A stretch of DNA of 20,112 nucleotides from JAAYYM01 sp964631375. GTDB taxonomy: Bacteria; Bacillota; Clostridia; Lachnospirales; Lachnospiraceae. The stretch spans positions 1 through 20,112 of the forward strand of contig CAZVYQ010000046.1 of the NCBI GenBank assembly GCA_964631375.1, in the 5' to 3' direction. The notes under the pieces were generated by a model. The model did not search any database. It saw nothing but the letters and a program-made list of their open reading frames with translations, and was not told the DNA's origin. Made by a program: the position numbers and the translations under genes. Below are positions 7,525-16,553 of this stretch, one piece after another (the stretch's first letter is position 1; every line of letters starts with the position of its first letter).

Positions 7525-10500
7525 ATGGCCTTACATAAATTAGGTATTGATATAGGGTCTACCACCGTCAAAATAGCTGTAATCGATGAACAAAATACCC
7601 TCATTTTCTCGGATTATGAGCGGCATTTTGCTAATATACGTGAAACATTGACTTCTCTGCTCAAAAAAGCATATGAAAATTTTGGAGAATTAGAAATTGC
7701 TCCAATGATCACCGGATCTGGTGGGCTCACGTTAGCGAATCATCTGCAGGTACCTTTTGTGCAGGAGGTTATTGCTGTTTCCACAGCGTTGACTGATTAT
7801 GCACCTCAAACTGATGTTGCCATCGAATTGGGCGGCGAAGATGCAAAAATTATCTATTTTGAAGGTGGCAATGTGGAACAACGTATGAATGGAATCTGTG
7901 CCGGTGGTACAGGTTCATTTATAGACCAGATGGCTTCTTTGTTGCAAACCGATGCCATTGGATTAAACGAGTATGCAAAGGGATATCAGTCACTCTATAC
8001 GATAGCCGCACGTTGTGGTGTGTTTGCCAAATCAGACATTCAGCCACTGATCAATGATGGGGCTACCAAGGAAGATCTGTCTGCTTCTATCTTTCAGGCA
8101 GTAGTCAATCAAACCATCAGCGGCTTGGCCTGCGGCAAACCAATTCGAGGACATGTTGCTTTTTTGGGTGGTCCTCTTCATTTCCTTTCAGAATTAAAGG
8201 CTGCATTTATCCGCACATTAAAACTGGATGAGGAACATACCATTGCCCCTGAACACTCTCATCTCTTTGCTGCAATCGGGTCTGCTTTAAACTATCATGC
8301 TGATGTATTGACCACTCTGTCAGGAATGATCGATAGACTCTCCGGTGGTATAAAAATGGAATTTGAGGTTGCTCGTATGGAGCCTCTGTTTGCATCAAAA
8401 AAGGAGTTTTCTTCTTTTGAAGAACGTCACAATGCCCACTGTGTTGTAACTGCCCCACTGAAAAACTACGAAGGCAATTGCTTTTTAGGTATAGATGCCG
8501 GATCCACAACGACAAAGGTTGCACTGGTCGGTGAAGATGGTGCACTTCTTCATTCCTTTTACAGCAATAACAATGGAAGTCCATTAGCTACCACGATACG
8601 TGCCATCAAGGAAATCTATCATTTGCTGCCTCCCAGTGCCAACATCGTCCACTCCTGTTCCACAGGATATGGTGAGGCCTTGATCAAGGCTGCACTCATG
8701 CTTGATGAGGGTGAGGTTGAGACAGTTGCCCACTACTATGCTGCTGCTTTCTTTGAACCTGAGGTTGACTGTATCCTCGACATCGGCGGGCAGGATATGA
8801 AATGTATCAAGATCAAGAACCATACAGTTGACAGTGTCCAATTGAATGAGGCCTGTTCCTCGGGCTGTGGTTCCTTTATCGAAACCTTTGCAAAATCCCT
8901 GAATTACAGTGTAGAGGATTTTGCTCAGGCTGCTCTTTTTGCAAAGCATCCAATTGACCTCGGAACCCGTTGTACCGTTTTTATGAATTCCAAGGTAAAA
9001 CAGGCTCAAAAGGAAGGTGCCGGTGTAGATGACATTTCTGCCGGTCTTGCATACTCTGTCATAAAAAATGCGTTATTTAAGGTTATTAAGGTTTCCGATG
9101 CCTCTCAACTTGGATCAAAAATCGTTGTGCAGGGCGGAACCTTCTATAATGATGCCGTTCTTCGCAGTTTTGAGAAAATAGCAGGATGTGATGTGATCCG
9201 CCCTGATATTGCCGGAATCATGGGAGCCTTTGGTGCCGCCTTGATTGCACGTGAACGTCATACCAAGGATTATGTATCCACAATGCTCTCCATTGAGAAA
9301 ATAAATACGCTGGAATTTACTACAAGTATGGCAAAATGTAAGGGTTGTATCAATCATTGTCGACTCACAGTGAATAAATTTACCGGAGGACGTCAATACA
9401 TTTCCGGAAATCGTTGTGAACGTGGAATCGGAAAGATTAAAAACGAGAATCATGTTCCAAACCTGTTTGAATATAAAGAGCAACGACTCTTTTCCTATGA
9501 ACCGCTACCGATCAATGAGGCACCTCGTGGCAGGATTGGTGTACCAAGAGCATTGAATATGTATGAGAATTATCCGTTCTGGTTCACATTCCTGACTGCC
9601 CTCGGGTATCAGGTTGTACTATCTCCGGCTTCAACACATAAAATCTATGAACTTGGAATTGAGTCTATTCCGAGTGAATCGGAATGTTACCCTGCCAAAC
9701 TGGTACATGGGCATATTGCATGGCTGATTGGTCAAGGGGTTCCGGCTATATTTTATCCCTCTTTGTTTTATGAACGCAATGAGACTCCGGAAGCCAACAA
9801 CCATTATAATTGTCCAATCGTCACCTCCTATCCTGAGAATATTAAAAATAATATGGATGAATTCCATTACGGAACGGTAAAACTGATCAATCCATTTATG
9901 TCCTTCCGTGACGAAGTGGTGATTGCAGAACGTCTGGTCGAAGCTTTTCCCGATATTGCAGATACTGAGATCGTTGCGGCTGTGCATGAAGGCTGGCTGG
10001 AACAGGAACGTGCACATCTGGATATCCAGAAAAAAGGGGAAGAGGTTCTTAACTATCTCGATCAAACAGGCAAACGCGGCATTGTTTTGGCCGGCAGACC
10101 ATATCACATTGATCCTGAGATTAATCACGGCATTCCCGAGCTGATCAATTCCTATGATGTTGCGGTATTGACTGAAGATTCAGTTGCACATCTTGCACCT
10201 GTGGATCGTCCTCTTCGTGTATCGGATCAATGGATGTATCACTCCAGATTGTATAATGCTGCAAACTTCGTAAAGATGCGCGATAATCTGGAACTGGTTC
10301 AACTGAATTCGTTTGGCTGTGGTCTGGATGCTGTTACAACCGATCAGGTTTCGGAGATTCTGACCGGCTCAGATAAAATCTATACCTGTCTGAAAATTGA
10401 TGAAGTCAACAATCTAGGAGCAGCACGCATTCGTATACGCTCTCTGCTTTCGGCGATCAAGGTACGTGAACGAAAGCATATTCAACGCGAGATTCATTCA

Positions 10501-11745
10501 TCTGCATACCATCGTCAATTCTTTACTGAGGAGATGCGAATAACCCATACCATTTTGTGTCCTCAAATGTCTCCGATTCATTTTGATGTTATGCAGCCTG
10601 CATTTGAAGCTTCCGGATATCATTTTGTATTATTACAGAATACCACAAAAGAAGCCATCAATATCGGCTTAAAATATGTAAATAATGATGCCTGCTATCC
10701 CTCTCTGCTGGTGGTCGGCCAGATCATGGAAGCAATCCTTTCCGGCGAGTATGATCTGGATCATACCGCTGTTATGATGTCGCAGACCGGTGGTGGTTGT
10801 CGTGCTACCAATTATATCTCATTTATCAGACGTGCACTTGCAATGGCAGGGCATCCACAAATCCCCGTCATTTCATTAAGTTTTGTAGGTCTGGAGCATA
10901 ATTCCGGCTTTCGAATCACGCCTAAACTGTTAAGTCGTGCACTTTGTGCTGTTGAGTTTGGAGATATATTCATGCACTGTCTGTATCGTATGAGACCCTA
11001 TGAGAAAGTTCCCGGTTCTGCAGATGCTCTCCATATGAAATGGCAGGAAAAGTGCCGTAAATTTGTAGGTGGAAAACAATTCAGTTTACTAAAATATGGC
11101 AGGATGTGCAGACAGATCATTCGTGATTTTGATGCTCTCCCCATTGATGAGACTTTAAAGAAACCTCGTGTGGGCATTGTCGGTGAAATTCTTGTAAAGT
11201 TTTCCCCGACTGCAAACAATGATCTGGTTAATCTGTTGGAATCAGAGGGTGCTGAAGCCGTTGTTCCCGAGCTGATTGATTTCTTACTGTACTGTTTTTA
11301 CAATCAGATCTACAAGGCTGAAAACTTTGGAACCGAAAAAAAGGATGCCCGTAACAGCAAAATTTATATCTGGGCATTGGAACGTTTCCGCGTTTCTGCA
11401 ACAAAAGCATATCAGAAAAGCAAACATTTCAGTCCTACTTCAACGATCTATGAGACATCTAAGCATGCCTCCTCTACTGTTTCCATTGGAAATCAGACCG
11501 GTGAGGGCTGGTTTTTAACCGGAGAAATGATCGAATTGATACATGCAGGAGTAAACAATATTGTTTGTGCACAGCCATTTGGCTGTCTGCCCAATCATGT
11601 TGTTGGCAAGGGTGTCATCAAGGAGCTGAGACGTAACTATCCGAAATCCAATGTCGTTGCGATTGATTATGATCCCGGTGCCAGTGAAGTCAATCAATTG
11701 AACCGCATCAAGCTGATGCTGTCCACTGCACACAAAAATCTATAG
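7525..11745 (+). CDS. Fused 2-hydroxyacyl-CoA dehydratase activase-like protein (two ASKHA modules, DUF2229, dehydratase-like C-terminus)
   Basis: The 1406-residue protein is intact. Module 1 (about 5-265) opens with the ATP-binding motif GIDIGSTTVK (7-16) and has Cys125 and Cys164. Module 2 (about 320-595) opens with GIDAGSTTTK (322-331) and has Cys444 and Cys483. In both, the cysteines are 39 residues apart, as in HgdC, where Cys127 and Cys166 of two subunits hold one [4Fe-4S] cluster. A cysteine cluster follows (605, 608, 612, 631), then DUF2229 (about 670-790, starting GRIGVPRALNMYE, with Cys721). The C-terminal half resembles dehydratase subunits, with Cys1012, 1057, 1092, 1348 and 1354. 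HgdC-type proteins use ATP to drive one electron into a 2-hydroxyacyl-CoA dehydratase. The joined architecture suggests an ATP-driven low-potential electron-transfer enzyme; its substrate is unknown. It stands alone, with no transferase or ETF genes beside it, so it is not an obvious fermentation operon. Confidence 0.92.
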   Translation: MALHKLGIDIGSTTVKIAVIDEQNTLIFSDYERHFANIRETLTSLLKKAYENFGELEIAPMITGSGGLTLANHLQVPFVQEVIAVSTALTDYAPQTDVAIELGGEDAKIIYFEGGNVEQRMNGICAGGTGSFIDQMASLLQTDAIGLNEYAKGYQSLYTIAARCGVFAKSDIQPLINDGATKEDLSASIFQAVVNQTISGLACGKPIRGHVAFLGGPLHFLSELKAAFIRTLKLDEEHTIAPEHSHLFAAIGSALNYHADVLTTLSGMIDRLSGGIKMEFEVARMEPLFASKKEFSSFEERHNAHCVVTAPLKNYEGNCFLGIDAGSTTTKVALVGEDGALLHSFYSNNNGSPLATTIRAIKEIYHLLPPSANIVHSCSTGYGEALIKAALMLDEGEVETVAHYYAAAFFEPEVDCILDIGGQDMKCIKIKNHTVDSVQLNEACSSGCGSFIETFAKSLNYSVEDFAQAALFAKHPIDLGTRCTVFMNSKVKQAQKEGAGVDDISAGLAYSVIKNALFKVIKVSDASQLGSKIVVQGGTFYNDAVLRSFEKIAGCDVIRPDIAGIMGAFGAALIARERHTKDYVSTMLSIEKINTLEFTTSMAKCKGCINHCRLTVNKFTGGRQYISGNRCERGIGKIKNENHVPNLFEYKEQRLFSYEPLPINEAPRGRIGVPRALNMYENYPFWFTFLTALGYQVVLSPASTHKIYELGIESIPSESECYPAKLVHGHIAWLIGQGVPAIFYPSLFYERNETPEANNHYNCPIVTSYPENIKNNMDEFHYGTVKLINPFMSFRDEVVIAERLVEAFPDIADTEIVAAVHEGWLEQERAHLDIQKKGEEVLNYLDQTGKRGIVLAGRPYHIDPEINHGIPELINSYDVAVLTEDSVAHLAPVDRPLRVSDQWMYHSRLYNAANFVKMRDNLELVQLNSFGCGLDAVTTDQVSEILTGSDKIYTCLKIDEVNNLGAARIRIRSLLSAIKVRERKHIQREIHSSAYHRQFFTEEMRITHTILCPQMSPIHFDVMQPAFEASGYHFVLLQNTTKEAINIGLKYVNNDACYPSLLVVGQIMEAILSGEYDLDHTAVMMSQTGGGCRATNYISFIRRALAMAGHPQIPVISLSFVGLEHNSGFRITPKLLSRALCAVEFGDIFMHCLYRMRPYEKVPGSADALHMKWQEKCRKFVGGKQFSLLKYGRMCRQIIRDFDALPIDETLKKPRVGIVGEILVKFSPTANNDLVNLLESEGAEAVVPELIDFLLYCFYNQIYKAENFGTEKKDARNSKIYIWALERFRVSATKAYQKSKHFSPTSTIYETSKHASSTVSIGNQTGEGWFLTGEMIELIHAGVNNIVCAQPFGCLPNHVVGKGVIKELRRNYPKSNVVAIDYDPGASEVNQLNRIKLMLSTAHKNL

Positions 11746-11769
11746 CGTCACACAACTGATTGATCAAAA

Positions 11770-11797
11770 AAACATCTGCCCTAACCGGCAGATGTTT
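11770..11797 (-). terminator. Intrinsic terminator at the end of the 7TM signalling gene, perhaps bidirectional
   Basis: A perfect 11-base-pair stem (11770-11780 with 11787-11797) encloses a six-base loop. On the minus strand the stem is followed by a run of T (seven T in all, three within the stem), making a good rho-independent terminator for the rluF-ligA-7TM operon. Its left half includes the last codons and the TAG stop (11783-11781) of that operon's last gene. On the plus strand only three T follow, so it is a weaker terminator for the double-activase gene, which ends 24 bases earlier and has no other hairpin. Confidence 0.85.
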
Positions 11798-13664
11798 GTA
11801 AGTATGAAGCAATGTGTTTGAGCAAATCTCTAAAATCCTTCACATAATGCTCTATCTGATCTGATATATATTGGTTATCCTCCTGAATGCAGGCCTGTTC
11901 CAATCTGTCAGCACGTTCTGATAGTTCAAGTGCTCCGATTCCTTTACAGGCACTGAACATTGCATGTGTCAGGATTCTGAACCGCATTCTGTCATAATGT
12001 TCATAATTTCTCTCCAAATCTGTAATCATCTCTTTCATGTCATTTAAGAAATTCTTAAGCAATGTAAAGTACATCTCCTTGTTATCCCCGATATACTTTG
12101 CAGCCAATCCTTCATCAATTCCTTCAATATCGAGACCGGCAGACATATGTAACACTTCTTGTGGTTCTTCTTTTGGTAAGCCGATCATACTGGCTCTGTT
12201 CCATAACCACCTCGTCAAAATATCACTTAATTCCTTGATAGATACCGGCTTTGATAAGAAATCATTAAATCTGACCTTTAAAAATTCCGAAAGATTTTCC
12301 TCGATATTGGTTGCTGAACAAAACACAATCGGAACCTGACTGAAATAGTCTCCCTCCAGACTCCTGATTTGTTTTGCAGTCTCGATCCCATCCATATTAG
12401 GCATCAGATGGTCAATAAACAACATATCATATCGCTTTCCTTCTGTTAACAAATGAATGGCTTCACTGCCTGAAAAAGCTTTCTCAATATTCATTTGATA
12501 AGGCTTCATTGCCCCTTCCAGTAATGCGAGTGCAGATGGGCTGTCATCTACCAGCAGAATCAATGCACCACTCGTCACATCGACTGCCTCAGAAGCATCC
12601 ATTCCATTTTGATTATCCCTGATTACAGTTTCTTTTGTTGTAACAGGATTGGTATACTCCAAACGATAGATTGTTACAATGTTAGTAAACACCTCTCCGT
12701 ATGTATCATATTCGTTTTGAATGGTCAGATTGCACCGTCTGCCTGTTGCATGATAGATCCCGGATACTGTAAACACACCTGTATGTGCAGTAAAAAAATC
12801 ACCGTTTTCTGAGAAATCAAACAAATCTACTAACTTTTTACCAATTACGGATTCCTTCTCATCAATGATAGAGATCATCGCACATTTATTAATAAAGACC
12901 ACAGTTCCTTCATCATCACATATAACCACGGGTTCATGATGATTGGATTCTAATACTTCTTCGTAATCCTCACGCCGTATGGCAAGTAGCTGATGTCCCA
13001 GATATGCCTTCTTTAAACAGAATACAGTAGCCACCATAAAAACAGACTGAAATGGAATAAAAGTAGAATGAGGTATCATACTGGACGCAATCTCCAATAA
13101 TATTCCTATCACTGTAATCCCACATAATGTATTTACAAGCCGGAATATAAAACGTTCACGTTTTCTGTACCTTCTGCTGCGATAGGAATAAATCATGGAA
13201 ACAACAAAATAGATATACAACAGACTTAATACTATGATGAAAATGCTTCTGAAAATTGCTTCATACTTCGATATCACATGAAGTGCTACAACATGCTGTA
13301 TTCCACCCTGCAGCATAATATCAACAATATAAAAAATAATTCCAAAATAAAGAATGACAGATGTATACAGCTCTGTTTTTTTACGTTCTGTATCCAGAAG
13401 ATATGCAAGCAGACAAACTGTAATTCCGATAAATGCCACATTACTGCACCACGCAACGGCATTTAAACATCCACGGGCGACACTTGGCTTCATAACCATC
13501 ATACCGGAAAAGCAGATATTATTAATCATTCCATTGAGACATAAATAGAAAAACAATCTGGTATTGATATCCCTGACTTCAATACTCCTAAGGATATCTC
13601 TACCTTGAGAAACGATCATAACACTTGTACACAACAATATTCCGCATACAATTATAGATATCAT
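11781..13664 (-). CDS. Membrane signalling protein: seven helices, PAS, receiver and HPt domains, no kinase
   Basis: The start chosen is ATG 13664, with AGGAGG eight bases upstream; an earlier in-frame ATG (13718) lies inside ligA and lacks a site. The product is 627 residues. Seven hydrophobic helices span about 2-220. A PAS-like domain follows (about 244-334). A complete receiver domain (about 368-485) has acidic residues Asp373/Asp374, phospho-acceptor Asp418 in FIDHLMPNMDG, Ser450 and Lys472. A C-terminal HPt domain (about 525-620) keeps the phospho-accepting His567, though the usual HxLKG lysine is replaced by Phe. Only about 30 residues separate PAS and receiver, too few for a histidine kinase, so no DHp or ATPase domain is present. 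It probably accepts and relays phosphate from a separate kinase. It follows ligA by 22 bases and ends in a terminator. Target and signal are unknown. Confidence 0.85.
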   Translation of the reverse strand: MISIIVCGILLCTSVMIVSQGRDILRSIEVRDINTRLFFYLCLNGMINNICFSGMMVMKPSVARGCLNAVAWCSNVAFIGITVCLLAYLLDTERKKTELYTSVILYFGIIFYIVDIMLQGGIQHVVALHVISKYEAIFRSIFIIVLSLLYIYFVVSMIYSYRSRRYRKRERFIFRLVNTLCGITVIGILLEIASSMIPHSTFIPFQSVFMVATVFCLKKAYLGHQLLAIRREDYEEVLESNHHEPVVICDDEGTVVFINKCAMISIIDEKESVIGKKLVDLFDFSENGDFFTAHTGVFTVSGIYHATGRRCNLTIQNEYDTYGEVFTNIVTIYRLEYTNPVTTKETVIRDNQNGMDASEAVDVTSGALILLVDDSPSALALLEGAMKPYQMNIEKAFSGSEAIHLLTEGKRYDMLFIDHLMPNMDGIETAKQIRSLEGDYFSQVPIVFCSATNIEENLSEFLKVRFNDFLSKPVSIKELSDILTRWLWNRASMIGLPKEEPQEVLHMSAGLDIEGIDEGLAAKYIGDNKEMYFTLLKNFLNDMKEMITDLERNYEHYDRMRFRILTHAMFSACKGIGALELSERADRLEQACIQEDNQYISDQIEHYVKDFRDLLKHIASYLQTSAG

Positions 13665-13686
13665 CCGTTGTTCCTCCTCTGCTGAT

Positions 13687-15657
13687 CTAACTCTGATGCA
13701 GCATGTTGATAAAATCACTCTCTGAGATAATGGGTATGCCTAACTCCTTGGCTTTTTTGTTCTTGGAAGACTGAGATGTCATATCATTGTTGATCAAATA
13801 ATTTGTTTTTGCCGTCACAGAACCTGTTGTCTTTCCACCGGCCTTCTCAATCACTTCTTTCAGTTCATCGCGATTTTGAAACTGTTCCACACTTCCGGTA
13901 ATCACAAAGGTCAGATTGTGAAGTGATTGTACACTACTATTTTCCTCTGGTATCTCAATCATCAGTTCTTCACACAGGTGTTCAAATTCCTCAAGATGTG
14001 TTGGATTATGATAATAATCGACCACCGCACTGGCAATTACCTCTCCCACCTTATCGATCATACTAAGTTCCTCAACCGTCGCTTGCTTGAGGCGTTCTAT
14101 GTCATAATGCAGTTCCTTACATATCATTTTAGCATTCGCCAAACCGACATTCAAGATGCCGACTCCATAAACCACTCTGGGTAATGTCGTTTTTCGTGCT
14201 TTATCAATGCTGTTCATCAGATTCTCATAAGATTTTTCTCCAAAACCTTCTGTTGCAATGATCTGTTCACGATGCTTGAAAAGCTTAAATACATCGGCAA
14301 ATTCATGAATCAGTCCCATACCAATGAATTTCTCCAGGGTTGCCTCTGATAATCCGTCTATATTCAAGGCATTTCTGCTGACTAACAGTGTAAATGCCTT
14401 GATTTTCTTTGCAGGACAGTTCGGATTGATACAATAAAGCGTCTGTACATCTGACACCTGTTTGATCTGTGTTTCTCCACAGCATGCCGGACAGCGCTCA
14501 GGGATATCTATCGATCCGCTTCGGGTCAGATTGTCTGCGATCTGCGGAATGATCATGTTCGCCTTATAAACTGTTATCTCGTCCCCGATTCCAAGCTCCA
14601 ATGCCCTCATAATGCTAATATTATGAACCGATGCCCGACTAACAGTTGTCCCCTCTAATTCTACAGGCTCAAAGATTGCTACAGGATTAATCAAACCTGT
14701 TCTGCTCGGACTCCATTCAATTTCCAACAGAGTCGTTTCTCGCAATTCATCCTGCCATTTAAATGCAATGGCATCACGGGGAAATTTTGCTGTTCTCCCA
14801 AGCGATCTACCATACTCCATATCCTCATACTGAAGCACCAATCCATCAGATGGAACTTCATTCTCTGCGATTCTGTCAGCAAAATCCTGTATCGTATCAA
14901 GTATTGTCTTTTCAGAAACAAGATGATGTTCTACAACTGTAAAGCCCTGTGATTCCATAAACACAAACTGCTCATTTCTGGAATTATGAAACTCTACTCC
15001 ATCAGCCTTTACAAGGGCAAAAGCATAAAACTGTACATTCCTCTGTGCTGTGATCTCATTGTTCAACTGTCTGACTGAACCACTGCAAAGATTTCTGGGA
15101 TTCTTATACTTTGCCTCAGTTTCCTCTATCTCTTCATTGATCTCTTCAAAATCGTGATAAGTAATCACCGCCTCACCTCGCAAGATCATTTCACCTGAAT
15201 AGGGAATGTGTAACGGAAGATTTTTAAATACCTTTGCGTTATTTGTTACAACTTCGCCAATCTCTCCGTTGCCTCTGGTAACCGCCTTATATAATTCTCC
15301 GTTGCGATAGGTCAGAACGATCGTCAAGCCATCCAGTTTCCATGATAACAGTGCTTCTCTTCCATTCAGCCACTCTCTCAGTTCCTCTCTGTTCTTGGTT
15401 TTGTCCAGAGAAAGCATAGGACTCTCATGTTGTTCCTTAGGTAATCCGTCTACTGCCTCATATCCAATCTGTATGCTGGGACTGTCTGACAGAATCATCC
15501 CTGTCTGTTTCTCCAACTCCTGCAATTCATCATACAGTTTATCGTATTCCAGATTGCTCATAATCTCAGTATCTTCCTGATAATAAGCCTTGGAAGCCTG
15601 TTGCAGGATTTCGATCAGTTCACGCATTCTGTCCGGTGCTACTTTTTCATTTTTCAT
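13687..15657 (-). CDS. ligA: NAD-dependent DNA ligase LigA
   Basis: LigA seals nicks during replication and repair using NAD+. The 656-residue chain has the usual order: domain Ia, adenylation domain with active-site Lys107 in KLDG (107-110), OB fold, a four-cysteine zinc finger (Cys389, 392, 409, 414), helix-hairpin-helix repeats, and a C-terminal BRCT domain (about 578-656). Several motifs differ from the E. coli enzyme: RGDG is RGNG (128-131), GEDVT is GEVVT, the Lys of the DGVVIK motif is Gln276, and the Trp of PRW is Asp. I remember similar changes in other Lachnospiraceae ligases, so they look like clade features, not decay. The ATG at 15657 overlaps the rluF stop by four bases (ATGA) with GGAG eight bases upstream, so the two genes are translationally coupled. 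The reading frame is complete. Confidence 0.95.
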   Translation of the reverse strand: MKNEKVAPDRMRELIEILQQASKAYYQEDTEIMSNLEYDKLYDELQELEKQTGMILSDSPSIQIGYEAVDGLPKEQHESPMLSLDKTKNREELREWLNGREALLSWKLDGLTIVLTYRNGELYKAVTRGNGEIGEVVTNNAKVFKNLPLHIPYSGEMILRGEAVITYHDFEEINEEIEETEAKYKNPRNLCSGSVRQLNNEITAQRNVQFYAFALVKADGVEFHNSRNEQFVFMESQGFTVVEHHLVSEKTILDTIQDFADRIAENEVPSDGLVLQYEDMEYGRSLGRTAKFPRDAIAFKWQDELRETTLLEIEWSPSRTGLINPVAIFEPVELEGTTVSRASVHNISIMRALELGIGDEITVYKANMIIPQIADNLTRSGSIDIPERCPACCGETQIKQVSDVQTLYCINPNCPAKKIKAFTLLVSRNALNIDGLSEATLEKFIGMGLIHEFADVFKLFKHREQIIATEGFGEKSYENLMNSIDKARKTTLPRVVYGVGILNVGLANAKMICKELHYDIERLKQATVEELSMIDKVGEVIASAVVDYYHNPTHLEEFEHLCEELMIEIPEENSSVQSLHNLTFVITGSVEQFQNRDELKEVIEKAGGKTTGSVTAKTNYLINNDMTSQSSKNKKAKELGIPIISESDFINMLHQS

Positions 15658-16403
15658 GATGATAACTCCATATCTGCTGATTCTATTTGTAAAGATTTTT
15701 TTAGTATCTTCAATTCATCCTGTGTTAATTCTCTATGGCATCCAACCTTCAACGGTTCTAACCGGATGTTCATGATACGCACTCGCTTTAGTTTCATCAC
15801 CTTATAACCCAGTTCATCACACATACGTCGAATCTGCCTGTTCAAACCCTGCGTCAAGATAATGCGAAAGGATGTCTCATTTAATATCTCCACACTACAT
15901 CTTCTCGTTGTCACATCCAACTCCGGCAGATAAACGCCCTTTTTCATGCTGTCTATAAACATCTGTGTAATCGGTCGATCCAATGATACAATGTATTCCT
16001 TTTCATGTCTGTTGGCTGCACGCATCATTCTCTGTATCATATCTCCGTCATTGGTCATGATCATCAGACCCTCTGACTCCTTATCAAGTCTGCCACTGTA
16101 AGTGATTCTGACCGGATAATGTAAATAATCTATGATATTATTCTTTTCCCGTTTTTCAGAGGTACACACGATCCCACGTGGCTTGTAGAATGCCAGATAA
16201 ACCTTTTCATCCTTCGTAGAAATCATTTTCTGATCAATCATGACAGACTGATCCTTATGAATCTTCATCCCCTGTACCGCCTGTATTCCGTCCACATTGA
16301 CTCTCCCGCTCTCGATCAGACGATCCGCTTCTCGTCTTGAACAATAGCCCGTCTCAGCAATGTACTTATTTAGCCGTATCAATTCGTCCTGTATCTGTTC
16401 CAT
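15654..16403 (-). CDS. rluF: 23S rRNA pseudouridine synthase, RluF type
   Basis: This 249-residue enzyme has an N-terminal S4 RNA-binding domain (about 10-60, starting RLNKYIAETGYCSRREAD) and a RsuA-family catalytic domain. The catalytic aspartate is Asp107 in GRLDKESEGL. The pattern AANRHEKEYIV and the stretch QGLNRQIRRMCDELGYKV fit the RluF branch, which makes pseudouridine at position 2604 of 23S rRNA in E. coli; RluB or RsuA are less close from memory. GGGGA lies about seven bases before the ATG at 16403. The gene is first in an operon with ligA (4-base overlap) and the 7TM signalling gene. Its leader contains three tandem 11-base repeats, and a promoter is visible at 16450-16478. Confidence 0.92.
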   Translation of the reverse strand: MEQIQDELIRLNKYIAETGYCSRREADRLIESGRVNVDGIQAVQGMKIHKDQSVMIDQKMISTKDEKVYLAFYKPRGIVCTSEKREKNNIIDYLHYPVRITYSGRLDKESEGLMIMTNDGDMIQRMMRAANRHEKEYIVSLDRPITQMFIDSMKKGVYLPELDVTTRRCSVEILNETSFRIILTQGLNRQIRRMCDELGYKVMKLKRVRIMNIRLEPLKVGCHRELTQDELKILKKSLQIESADMELSS

Positions 16404-16417
16404 GAAGATTCCCCATT

Positions 16418-16450
16418 CTCTCCCCTAGCTCTCCCCTAACTCTCCCCTAA
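16418..16450 (-). repeat. Three tandem 11-base repeats in the rluF leader
   Basis: On the minus strand the unit TTAGGGGAGAG occurs three times without gaps, the copy nearest rluF beginning C instead of T. A fourth degenerate copy (AATGGGGA) follows. Each unit contains a purine-rich, Shine-Dalgarno-like AGGGGAGA. The array covers the predicted transcription start (near 16443) and most of the 5' leader of rluF, ending 14 bases before the ATG. Confidence 0.9.
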
Positions 16451-16478
16451 TTTTAGCATGAATATAGGGGTTTCACAA
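16450..16478 (-). promoter_or_regulatory. Promoter of the rluF-ligA-7TM operon
   Basis: The minus strand shows TTGTGA (16478-16473), a 17-base spacer, and TAAAAT (16455-16450) preceded by TGC, an extended -10 element. Transcription would begin near 16443, inside the 11-base repeat array. It lies in the divergent region shared with the catalase gene. Confidence 0.7.
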
Positions 16479-16553
16479 TCCGAATTTATCACGTAGATTT
16501 TAGAACTCTTTTCCATGATTCTCATAAGATAACATAAAAAGGATATCACCTAC

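Noticed and set aside
9631..10128. Antisense open frame of 165 codons inside the double-activase gene (also 8207-8584, 8584-9009 and 9115-9483)
   Set aside because: They lie opposite a well-supported long gene, have no family resemblance I recognise, and no convincing ribosome binding sites were seen. They are by-products of codon use on the real strand.
12037..12339. Plus-strand open frame of 100 codons opposite the receiver domain
   Set aside because: Shadow of the receiver and HPt coding sequence; no binding site or homology.
13665..13718. Upstream ATG adding 18 residues to the 7TM signalling protein
   Set aside because: Partly inside ligA and without a binding site, while ATG 13664 has AGGAGG at ideal distance and begins directly at the first membrane helix.
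16479..16553. Possible PerR operator or strong promoter for catalase (TAAGAT, TAACAT, AGAA...TTCT words)
   Set aside because: No match to the TTATAAT-N-ATTATAA pattern and no -35 with proper spacing; the words are too weak to call.
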